From Halieaceae bacterium UBA6060 (GTDB lineage: Bacteria > Pseudomonadota > Gammaproteobacteria > Pseudomonadales > Halieaceae), in contig DIYG01000161.1 in the NCBI GenBank assembly GCA_002428935.1, positions 1 through 21,096 of the forward strand: DNA of 21,096 nt. The letters run 5' to 3'. The position numbers and the translations under genes were made by a program. Shown piece by piece: positions 1-7,800 of this stretch. Position 1 is the first letter of the stretch, and every line of letters begins with the position of its first letter. The notes below the pieces were generated by a model that did no database searches, had not been told where the DNA came from, and saw only the letters and a program-made list of their open reading frames with translations.

Positions 1-76
1 CGCCTGGAACGACCTGGATCCCGACCGCTATCTTCAGCCGGGACAGTCTTTGACCTTGTATCTCGACGGCGGTTAA
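1..76 (+). CDS. C-terminal fragment of a LysM-domain protein (partial)
   Basis: Only the last 24 codons are in the window, read from base 2 to a TAA at 74-76. The peptide contains W-N-D-L, then Y-L-Q-P-G-Q-S-L-T-L, and ends LDGG. A Trp-Asn-x-Leu stretch followed by L-x-P-G-Q-x-L is the second half of a LysM peptidoglycan-binding repeat, so the protein probably acts in the periplasm on the cell wall. In gammaproteobacteria a LysM at the extreme C-terminus is typical of the lytic transglycosylase MltD and of some LysM-containing amidases and endopeptidases; which of these this is cannot be told from the fragment. Its stop is separated by one base from the stop of the convergent RND gene, leaving no room for a terminator between them. 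Confidence 0.72.
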   Translation, partial: AWNDLDPDRYLQPGQSLTLYLDGG

Positions 77-77
77 G

Positions 78-3000
78 TCAGCTCTCTTTTACCTTGTGAA
101 CGCGGAAGAACAGCGCGTACAGGGTTGGCACCACGGTCAGTGTCAGTACAGAAGCAAAGCCCAAGCCCGCCATGATCGTCACAGACATGTTGACGAAGAA
201 CACGTCCGATAGGAGAGGAATCAGTCCCAGGATCGTTGTGCCGGCGGCCAGGATTACCGGCCTTACGCGGGTTACGGCGGAATCCAGGATCGCTTCGTAA
301 GGGTCCTTGCCACTGGCAATCTGCTGATCGATCTCTTCAATCAAGACGATGGCGTTTTTGATCAGCAGGCCGATTAGCGACAAAGCTCCCAGCAAAGACA
401 TGAAGTCAAAGGCGCCGCCGGTGCTCAGCAATCCCGCAGTGATACCGACGATGGCCAGGGGTACCGTCAACCAGATGATGAGGGGCTGCCGGAGCTTTCC
501 GAAGAGGAAGATGCTGGTCAATATCATCGCCAGAATACCTACGGGAAGAGATCGTCCCAGGCCCTGTTGAGCGTTGGCGTTGTCTTCGTACTCACCGCCC
601 CAGGCCAAGGAGTAACCCGGCGGTAGGTCTATAGCCTCGATCTGCGGCTGAACGCGCTCAAAGAGCGGCGTGGCCAGCTCCCCTACGGGGTTACAGGAGG
701 CAATAATCGTGGGTATACGGTTGCGACCGCGGAGCAGCGCGTTTTCCCAATCCGTGCGGTAACCCGAGATAACGGCTGAGGCGGGCACCGTGCGACCGAG
801 CACCGCGCTCCAAATCTGCACGTCGCGCATGGCATCGACATCGCCCCGCTCATTCTCCGAGGCTCGCATCAAGATGCCGAGCACCCGGTTGCCATCGCGA
901 TAGCTGCCCGCCGTAATGCCGTCGAAGGCATATTTCATCGCTGCGGCAAGGTCTTCCCGACTGATCCCAAGCTGCCGACCCACCTGTTCATTGAATATGG
1001 GAGTGACCAGTTTCACGGGAGAGCGCCAATCGTTGCGCACATCTACCGCTTCGGGGTCAGAGCGCATGATCCTCTCCGCTTGCTCTGACAGATGGCGCAG
1101 TACCACGGGATCAGGCCCCGAAAAGCGCGCCTCGATTTTTGCGTCGCGACCGGGACCGATACGTAAGGCTTTGATGATTGGGTCCAACCATGGCGCTTCC
1201 TGGCGCAGTTTTTCTTCCATGGTGTCCCACAGCGCCGGAATCCGGGCCGGATCGTCCAGACGCACGATGATCTGACTGTATGCGGGCGTAGGTTCCCGCG
1301 AGTCGTAGACCAGGGTGAAACGCTGGTGAGGACCGCCGATGACAGAACTCGTTTGCGTTACGCCCGGTTGTGAGCGCAGAAACTCAGATACGGCAAGGGT
1401 GTCGCTACGAGTCTTGCGGATGTCCGTGCCCTCGGGTTCATAGAGATCTATGAACATCAGGGGCGTACTCGAGGCGGGAAAGAAACCACTCTTGACCTTC
1501 CCAAAGCCCACCAGGCCCAAAACAAACAGACCCACAACCACAGCTAAGGTAAGCACGCGGTTGTCCACGGCAAAACCGACAAAGCGTCGATAACTGCGGA
1601 AGATGGCGCCGCCGTAGGGATCTTCGTTACCGTCGGGTGTCCCGGACTTGAGCAGCAAGGCGCACAACAAGGGCGTTGTGCTGACGGCAGTAATCCAGCT
1701 CAGAGTCAGGGATATCAATATGACGTAAAACAGAGATCCTGCGAATTCCCCCGTGTTGTCCGGCGAGAGACCGATGGCGGAAAAGGCCAGGATGCCAATG
1801 GCAGTTCCACCCAGGAGTGCCCAAATGGTTTTACCCACGGCCTCTGATGCGGCCTCCAAGGCTTTCATGCCCGATTGCATGCGCACCTGCATGCCCTCCG
1901 CAACAACGATCGCGTTGTCCACCAGCATGCCCAGAGCTATCACCAAGGCGCCCAAAGAGATGCGCTGCAACTCGATGCCGTAGAGATACATGATGAACAG
2001 CGTGCCGGCCACGGTGATGATCAACACGGAGCCGATGATCAAGCCCGTGCGAACACCCATAAACAGCAGTAGCACGACGATCACAATCACCACGGCCTGG
2101 ATCACGCTTACGACAAACCCCCGCACGGACTTCTCGACCTCCTGGGGCTGGTCATAGACCGCCTCCAGGGTCATACCCACGGGGATAACCGTTTGTAGTT
2201 GCGTGAGGCGTTCGTTGAAGCGCTTGCCCACTTCCACCACGTTTGCGCCGGCGGCCATGCTTACGCCCATGGCGAGTGCGGGAAGTCCGTCGTGGTAGTA
2301 AAGCTTGATGGGCACCTCTTCGTAGGCCCGGGTGATGGTCGCGATATCGCGAAGGCGCACCAGGTTTCGCTCCTGAGAGGAAATCAACACATCGCCTATG
2401 GCCTGTACGGAAGCGAACTCACCGGTGGGCTTGATGCGCAGGTAATCATCACCGATGTTGACGTTCCCTGCGTCCACAACGGAATTTTGCGAACCGAGGA
2501 TGTCGGCGATTGCTGCGGGATCTATGCCCAGCTCTGCGAGGCGAGCGCGGGAAATATCGAGGTACACGACTTCCTTTTGCTCACCGTCGATAACCACTTT
2601 GCGAACGCCTTTTACGAGCACGAGTTGACGCTTTATGTCGTCGGCCACGTCATATAGATCGCGCCAGCTGTAACCTTCGCCCGTGAGCATGAGATAGACT
2701 CCGTACACATCACCGAAATCATCGATGACCATGGGCTCCATGGCTCCCGGGGGTAGCTTGGGTTTTACATCAGCGACCTTGCGCCGAAGCTCGTCGAAGA
2801 TATTGGGAAGGTCATCGGCACCGAATTCATCTTTGAACTCAATCTGAATATCCGACAGCCCAGGTCGCGAGACGCTCATTTTGATTCGTTTGAGCTGCGG
2901 CAGCTTCTGAATCGCGTCTTCCAGGTGATAGGTCACCTCATCGCGCACTTCCTCCGCGGAGGCGCCGGGATACTGGGTGATGATCTTCGCCATCTTGATG

Positions 3001-3122
3001 GTGAAGGCGGGATCCTCCAGTTTGCCCATCTTAGCAAAGCCAAACACACCACCAACCAGCAAGATCACGACAATCAGCCATGAGATAACCGGTGTACGAA
3101 CGGAATATTCGCCGATATTCAT
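78..3122 (-). CDS. RND (HAE1/AcrB-type) inner-membrane efflux transporter
   Basis: 1014 residues, the normal length for a proton-driven RND pump that exports organic compounds from periplasm or inner membrane through a tripartite channel. The N-terminus has a first membrane helix (about 12-30), then the family signature LEDPAF and the YPGASAEEV stretch of the porter domain. Two blocks of membrane helices follow large periplasmic loops. The proton-relay helix TM4 reads GMLVDNAIVVAEG, with Asp402 followed by Asn403 where AcrB has two Asp; TM10 has LLIKNAIVL with Lys922. This is HAE1-like rather than a heavy-metal (CusA-type) pump. The start overlaps the stop of the adaptor gene by 4 bp (ATGA), implying translational coupling. 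No outer-membrane channel gene lies beside it, so it probably borrows a TolC-like protein. The substrate cannot be deduced. Confidence 0.95.
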   Translation of the reverse strand: MNIGEYSVRTPVISWLIVVILLVGGVFGFAKMGKLEDPAFTIKMAKIITQYPGASAEEVRDEVTYHLEDAIQKLPQLKRIKMSVSRPGLSDIQIEFKDEFGADDLPNIFDELRRKVADVKPKLPPGAMEPMVIDDFGDVYGVYLMLTGEGYSWRDLYDVADDIKRQLVLVKGVRKVVIDGEQKEVVYLDISRARLAELGIDPAAIADILGSQNSVVDAGNVNIGDDYLRIKPTGEFASVQAIGDVLISSQERNLVRLRDIATITRAYEEVPIKLYYHDGLPALAMGVSMAAGANVVEVGKRFNERLTQLQTVIPVGMTLEAVYDQPQEVEKSVRGFVVSVIQAVVIVIVVLLLFMGVRTGLIIGSVLIITVAGTLFIMYLYGIELQRISLGALVIALGMLVDNAIVVAEGMQVRMQSGMKALEAASEAVGKTIWALLGGTAIGILAFSAIGLSPDNTGEFAGSLFYVILISLTLSWITAVSTTPLLCALLLKSGTPDGNEDPYGGAIFRSYRRFVGFAVDNRVLTLAVVVGLFVLGLVGFGKVKSGFFPASSTPLMFIDLYEPEGTDIRKTRSDTLAVSEFLRSQPGVTQTSSVIGGPHQRFTLVYDSREPTPAYSQIIVRLDDPARIPALWDTMEEKLRQEAPWLDPIIKALRIGPGRDAKIEARFSGPDPVVLRHLSEQAERIMRSDPEAVDVRNDWRSPVKLVTPIFNEQVGRQLGISREDLAAAMKYAFDGITAGSYRDGNRVLGILMRASENERGDVDAMRDVQIWSAVLGRTVPASAVISGYRTDWENALLRGRNRIPTIIASCNPVGELATPLFERVQPQIEAIDLPPGYSLAWGGEYEDNANAQQGLGRSLPVGILAMILTSIFLFGKLRQPLIIWLTVPLAIVGITAGLLSTGGAFDFMSLLGALSLIGLLIKNAIVLIEEIDQQIASGKDPYEAILDSAVTRVRPVILAAGTTILGLIPLLSDVFFVNMSVTIMAGLGFASVLTLTVVPTLYALFFRVHKVKES

Positions 3123-4342
3123 GGGCCGTTACTGCCCACCGTATCGCTTTCCCGGGGTATGGCCTGCTCTCCCGTGCGCATACGGGTCACCGCCATACCT
3201 TCAGCGAGATATTCAGCGCCTACCGCGACGATTTCTTCCCCGCCGCTGAGGCCATCCAGAACTTCAATCATGTCACCGGACATACGGCCGATAGCTACCG
3301 GTCGCGATTCAACCTGCATGGTGTCACTGTTTAAAACAAACACTCGAGGTTCCAGGCCCGCATCACCCTGCACCGCTCGCGCAGGAACCCAGGTCACGCT
3401 TTCGCGGACCAAAATGCCCGTGAAATCTAGATCCACCTGAGCGGTCATGCCAGGCAAGACCGTAAAGTCGCTGGGCTGGGGCATGCTAAAGGTCACCGGG
3501 AACGTCTGCGTATCAGCATCCGCCCGCGTGGCGATCTCTTTGATCTCCAGGGCATAACTAAGCTCTGGGTAATCTTCAAAAGACGCCATCGCCCGGACTT
3601 GATCGGCTGCGCTATCGGTGACCGATTCTTCGGCGAGTTCATCCTCGCCGCCGGCGGTAACGCTACGCACAATAGATTCAGGCATGGCGATGATCACATC
3701 GAGCATGTCCGTGTCCTGCAGATAGGCGATCTTCTGCTTTCCGATCAGCTCTTCAAAGTTATCGACGTAACGTCTTGCAATACGACCGCGAAACGGCGCG
3801 CGCAGGGTGGCGTAACCCAGATCGGTGCGCGCCTGAGCAAGGGCTGCCCGGGAAGAACGGAACTCGGCTTCCATGCGATCGTAGTCAAGTTGGGAAATGC
3901 TGCCACTGACAATCAGCTCCTTGGCCCGCTCGAAATTGCGCTCGGCGTTTTCAAAGGCGGCGCTGCGATCTTCCACGGCGATTTCAAAATCCGTGGGATC
4001 CAGTTTGCCGACGATCTGCCCCTCCTCGACCATGTCGCCTTCGCGGATCGGCAACTCCTGCAGTTGTCCGGAGACACGAAAACTCAGTTCCGCCTGCTTC
4101 GCGGCTTCGATGGTCGCGGGGAAACGCCGTACTTCGTCTCCCATGCCCGCATCAACCGTAAACAACTTGACGGGACGGGACGATGCGGCAGCCAGCGGTT
4201 CCGGTTCTTCGGCGCAACCCACGAGTACGGCGGCAGGTAGCGTCAAAGCGGCGATTACCTTGGCTAGATCTGCGCAGACGCGACTAACCTGAGAAGATAT
4301 GGACCGCAATGATATTTCGGCGGCGGCATTCGTATGGATCAT
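3119..4342 (-). CDS. RND efflux periplasmic adaptor (membrane fusion lipoprotein)
   Basis: 407 residues from the start I prefer. The N-terminus carries a basic stretch, a hydrophobic run (VIAALTLPAAVLVG) and the lipobox LVGC, so Cys43 should be lipidated and the protein anchored to a membrane facing the periplasm. Then come the typical adaptor parts: RFPATIEAAKQAELSF and GQLQELPIREGDMVEEGQ (first lipoyl half), a coiled-coil hairpin rich in Glu/Arg/Ala, the second lipoyl half (DLGYATLRAPFRGRI), a beta-barrel, and a membrane-proximal domain ending in GLSGGEEIVAVGAEYL. It bridges the RND pump and an outer-membrane channel. An in-frame ATG 33 bases upstream (4373-4375) is part of a perfect TATAAT -10 box and has no ribosome site, whereas the ATG at 4340-4342 has AGAGG seven bases upstream. 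The gene overlaps the RND start by 4 bp. No regulator gene is adjacent. Confidence 0.92.
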   Translation of the reverse strand: MIHTNAAAEISLRSISSQVSRVCADLAKVIAALTLPAAVLVGCAEEPEPLAAASSRPVKLFTVDAGMGDEVRRFPATIEAAKQAELSFRVSGQLQELPIREGDMVEEGQIVGKLDPTDFEIAVEDRSAAFENAERNFERAKELIVSGSISQLDYDRMEAEFRSSRAALAQARTDLGYATLRAPFRGRIARRYVDNFEELIGKQKIAYLQDTDMLDVIIAMPESIVRSVTAGGEDELAEESVTDSAADQVRAMASFEDYPELSYALEIKEIATRADADTQTFPVTFSMPQPSDFTVLPGMTAQVDLDFTGILVRESVTWVPARAVQGDAGLEPRVFVLNSDTMQVESRPVAIGRMSGDMIEVLDGLSGGEEIVAVGAEYLAEGMAVTRMRTGEQAIPRESDTVGSNGP

Positions 4343-4373
4343 GGTTGCCTCTGAGTAAATGGCTAACAACGGC

Positions 4374-4379
4374 ATTATA
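4374..4379 (-). promoter_or_regulatory. -10 box of the pump-operon promoter
   Basis: Minus strand reads CTATAATGCC, containing a perfect TATAAT. The -35 region 17 bases upstream (about 4397-4402) is poor and is occupied by the 8-bp palindrome CTCGCGAG (4397-4404). Predicted transcription start is near 4366-4367, giving a leader of about 25 bases with an AGAGG ribosome site before the ATG at 4342. A perfect -10 with a weak -35 suggests help from an activator, or steric control through the palindrome, but that is inference. Confidence 0.55.
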
Positions 4380-4452
4380 GATGGGGCGACACGGGCCTCG
4401 CGAGTCGTTTCTTGGCAAATGCGCTTTTAAAGGCAGAAAGCTTTCCCCGGGC

Positions 4453-7400
4453 CTAGACGGCGTTTAGCTCGCGGTGCTCTCCCAGGCTGGTGAAATACAG
4501 CGCGCAGCGAACGGTCTTGCCACGAAGCTGCGTCAAGGCGTCGCGATAGGCGTTAAGTTGCGGTGCGTATTGGGCTAATTGCTCGGCGATAAATGATTCT
4601 TTGTCGAAGTCGCTCTCGGAATGATCCTTGAGATCTACCTGGGCAGATTTGTAATCCACCACCCAATACTCATCGCGCGCCTCGTCCAAGAAGCAGTAGT
4701 CGATCACCAGACTTCGCGGCGCATCATTCTGGACAAGGGCCAGCGGATACTCCGCTTTCCGGTCCTGCCGCGTTGGGTCTAGAGCCCAGCGCAGCCAAGG
4801 ATCGCCCAGGGACTGATCCAAGGCCGTAACCGCATCCGCAACTAGTTGGTTCAGATTCGGAGCCAGTCCCAGGAGAGAAACCAGACTGCTGTGGAGTCGC
4901 TGCTTGAGATCCTCATCAACATGACGCGGAAGCACCCGGCGATAGACAAGAGCTTCAAGACCCTCGTGCAGCGCCGTGCCCAACGCCCTCGCTTCGCGAT
5001 TTTCCCTCAGATCAATCCGCTGTGCTGGAGCAGCCGCCAATAAGGGCTCTATCGCAGGCGTTGTAGTTAAACGACGGTAGTAAAGCTCCCCCTCCGGTGC
5101 GCCTTCGTCTTCAGCGAGCGCCTCGGTTCGATGTATCTCAGCCTCATCAGCAAGGGAGGACCAAAGGGCCGCCAGGAACGAGCCCGCCCGCGGCGATCGA
5201 GGTGCGTCGCGTTTTTCATCCCAGGAAGTTGCGGCGCTCAGTACCAAACGATTCTCCGCACGGGTGCAGCCCACGTAAAGCAATCGCAAGGACTCAAGCA
5301 TCGCCTTTTGCTGCGCCTGCACATGAAGGTACTCATAGAGTCCCCCCGCCTCCGCACCCGACTCCAGGGGGCTCTGGGTATCGGCGGCGGCGCGTAGATC
5401 GAGTAAAAACGCGGGTGCTTGCCCCGGAAGAGCAAACTCGTCCCAGAGAAGAAGTCGCCGGTCTTCGCGGCGGGTGCCCCGCTCCAATCCCGGAATAAAC
5501 ACCCAATCGAACTCCAGACCCTTGGCCTTGTGGAGTGTCATCACTTGAACCTTTACGTCACCGGGCGCCTCGGGTGCGAACAGGTGTTCCAGTGCCTGAT
5601 CCAAAGTCGTTGACGTGATCCCCTGTTCTTGACTCCAAAACCTTTCTACGAAGGTAAAAAAGACCTGCGCATCCCGGAGGTCCAGCTCTTTGCTACAACT
5701 GGCGGGGCCCCCAAAGCGCAACCAACACTCTTCGAGCCAAACGCGAAAAGCCAGCCGGTCTCGATATTGGTCAGCAAAAGCAAGAACCTGGGCGAGCCAG
5801 CGGATGCGTTCCAAACCGGTGGAGCTAAGACCGGTCGCGGAATCCATGGATGATACTGCCCGCCGAAAGGCGTGCGCGGTGGGGGCGCGTTGAGCCAGGA
5901 GCAACAGGTCCCCATCGTCCAGGGCTACTGCGGGGCAACGCAGGAGGGCCAGCCAGGCGAAGCGGTCAAAACCATCAAGGAGCACTTGCACAAGCGTCTT
6001 GAGGTCTCGTATCACCGGGCGCGTATGCAAAGCGTCGAGCTCCCGCGCTGCAAAGGGTATGCCCTGGCGAACCAACTCGGCGACGACTTCCGCGAGATGC
6101 CCTCGAGAACGGCCCAGGACCGCAATACTCTCTACGTCTGGGTCACCTATGCCCTGGCGAAGTTCTTCACAGAGCGCCTGAGCCTCGGCAAGACGTCCAT
6201 CGTCGCCCTCAAACAAGGCCAATCTGGGTCTGGAACCCGTTCCTCCGGCCGCGTCTGCCGGGGAAAAACAAACGGCTCCAAGTTGGGGGTCGTCATGGGG
6301 CGGAAATACATCGGAGAAGACTTCATTGCACCAGCTGACGATGGTCTGGGTGCTGCGAAAGTTCACCCGCAGGGCAACAGACTCCAGGGGTAAATCACCA
6401 ATCCCCTCATCCCGCGCTCGCATAAACAGGCCTACTTTGGCCTCGCGAAAGCCGTAGATGGACTGCATCGGATCACCTACCAGGAGTAGCGTTCGCTCTT
6501 GTCCGGGATGACTTTCGTTGTGCTCACGCCAGCCCCGCACGACGCGCCTGATCAGTTCGAACTGTAAGGACGAGGTGTCTTGGAACTCATCTACCAGAAG
6601 GTGCTCGATACGATGATCGAGACGCAGGGCGAGGTCCGTGGGCTCCTCGTCATCACCGAGGGCGGCGAGAGCGCCTAAAGCAATTTGCGCGTGGTCCACC
6701 TCCCCCTGTTGTTGGAACGTCACCAGAAGCTGGGCGCCGAGGGCGGGTAGTAAGCGAGTAAGGGCAGCGAGGGTTTCCCAGTGCTCCGAAGTACCAAGAC
6801 TCTGCGGCAAGATTCGCAGTTCCCGTACCGCCGACAAAAGCTCTTCGTCTCCTTCGCGAAGCTGCCCGAGTACCGCAAGGATATCGTCCTTGGCGTCTTT
6901 AGCAGCGCCTTTTCCGGGCGGGAATCCTTGCTTCACGGTGAGGCTTTTCCGCCAGCCGTTACTCTGGGTTAACAGCAGATCGGCAACTTCACGCGCAGAA
7001 TCCAGGCCCAGGGTACCGGACTGAAAGCAGCTCGGAACTCCTCGTTGCTCGGCGCTCCAATGCAGGGCCCGACCGATGGCCGACAGCCAGGGCGCCAGAA
7101 GGGTCTCCACCCGTGTCAGTCGAGCCTTGACCAAAGCATCGGTCATGGACCCTAGCCACTCGCGCTCATGCCCTGCAAATCCAACGCCGCCAAAAACCGG
7201 CTGCCACTGTTCTCGGCGCTCAAGGAGTGCAGCAAGTAGCTCGGTAGCTGTCTCCCAGTGATTATCCAGATGAAGCAGCAGACGCATCGCGTCTTGCGGT
7301 AATTGTCCTTTGCTTCCTTCCAGGGCTCTTCGTAGAAACTGGTCCACAGCCTCTCGATAGAGCGGCGCCGCTCGATCGGTAGTTCGTAAAGCACCTCCCG

Positions 7401-7800
7401 AACCGCTGAGGACCGGCATCTGCCGGGCCAGTTCTCCGCAAAAACTGTCAATGGTGCGAATCGCCAAACGCGTGGGGTTTGCCTCCAGGCCCCACTGGGC
7501 CTCCGTGTCCCGTTTCAAGGCGGCATTGGCGAGTTGCCACAAACGCTGTTCGTGATCCGAATCCGGTTTCGGCGCTCTTGCTCCACGGAGTGCATCCACA
7601 ACCCTGGCTCGCATTTCTGCCGCAGCTTTGCGGGTGAAGGTGATCGCAACTACCTGCTCCGGATGCTCCACACGGGCCAGCAATCCCAGAAACCGCTGTA
7701 CCAACAGTCCGGTTTTACCGGAACCCGCCGGCGCGCTCACGCAAAACGAGGTATGGGGATCCAGGGCTCTGTTGCGCTGAGGCGCGTCAACGGGGGTCAT
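4453..7800 (-). CDS. AddA-like UvrD/RecB-family helicase-nuclease
   Basis: 1115 residues, the size of AddA/RecB-type subunits that unwind and resect double-strand breaks for recombination. All superfamily 1A helicase motifs are visible in order: Walker A APAGSGKT (23-30), Ia TFTRKAAAEMR, II LLVDEFQDTSS, III LLVGDPMQSIYGFREA, IV VNFRST, V MTLHKAKGLEFDW, and VI LRLLYVGCTRAENRL. The C-terminus has a RecB-type PD-(D/E)XK nuclease with Asp1034 (LVIDYCF), Asp1049 and Lys1051 (VVDYKSA), followed by a Q-L-x-x-Y helix (QLNAYRDAL). It overlaps the start of its own gene with the end of the AddB-like gene by 4 bp, so both are made from one message and should form a heterodimer. It resembles AddA more than RecB, since no RecC/RecD gene is present and the partner is AddB-like. 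Confidence 0.92.
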   Translation of the reverse strand: MTPVDAPQRNRALDPHTSFCVSAPAGSGKTGLLVQRFLGLLARVEHPEQVVAITFTRKAAAEMRARVVDALRGARAPKPDSDHEQRLWQLANAALKRDTEAQWGLEANPTRLAIRTIDSFCGELARQMPVLSGSGGALRTTDRAAPLYREAVDQFLRRALEGSKGQLPQDAMRLLLHLDNHWETATELLAALLERREQWQPVFGGVGFAGHEREWLGSMTDALVKARLTRVETLLAPWLSAIGRALHWSAEQRGVPSCFQSGTLGLDSAREVADLLLTQSNGWRKSLTVKQGFPPGKGAAKDAKDDILAVLGQLREGDEELLSAVRELRILPQSLGTSEHWETLAALTRLLPALGAQLLVTFQQQGEVDHAQIALGALAALGDDEEPTDLALRLDHRIEHLLVDEFQDTSSLQFELIRRVVRGWREHNESHPGQERTLLLVGDPMQSIYGFREAKVGLFMRARDEGIGDLPLESVALRVNFRSTQTIVSWCNEVFSDVFPPHDDPQLGAVCFSPADAAGGTGSRPRLALFEGDDGRLAEAQALCEELRQGIGDPDVESIAVLGRSRGHLAEVVAELVRQGIPFAARELDALHTRPVIRDLKTLVQVLLDGFDRFAWLALLRCPAVALDDGDLLLLAQRAPTAHAFRRAVSSMDSATGLSSTGLERIRWLAQVLAFADQYRDRLAFRVWLEECWLRFGGPASCSKELDLRDAQVFFTFVERFWSQEQGITSTTLDQALEHLFAPEAPGDVKVQVMTLHKAKGLEFDWVFIPGLERGTRREDRRLLLWDEFALPGQAPAFLLDLRAAADTQSPLESGAEAGGLYEYLHVQAQQKAMLESLRLLYVGCTRAENRLVLSAATSWDEKRDAPRSPRAGSFLAALWSSLADEAEIHRTEALAEDEGAPEGELYYRRLTTTPAIEPLLAAAPAQRIDLRENREARALGTALHEGLEALVYRRVLPRHVDEDLKQRLHSSLVSLLGLAPNLNQLVADAVTALDQSLGDPWLRWALDPTRQDRKAEYPLALVQNDAPRSLVIDYCFLDEARDEYWVVDYKSAQVDLKDHSESDFDKESFIAEQLAQYAPQLNAYRDALTQLRGKTVRCALYFTSLGEHRELNAV

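Noticed and set aside
3599..4240. 213-codon open frame on the plus strand
   Set aside because: Antisense to the membrane fusion protein; no ribosome site and no recognisable motif.
5872..6393. 173-codon open frame on the plus strand
   Set aside because: Antisense to the AddA-like gene, whose helicase motifs are intact over this stretch.
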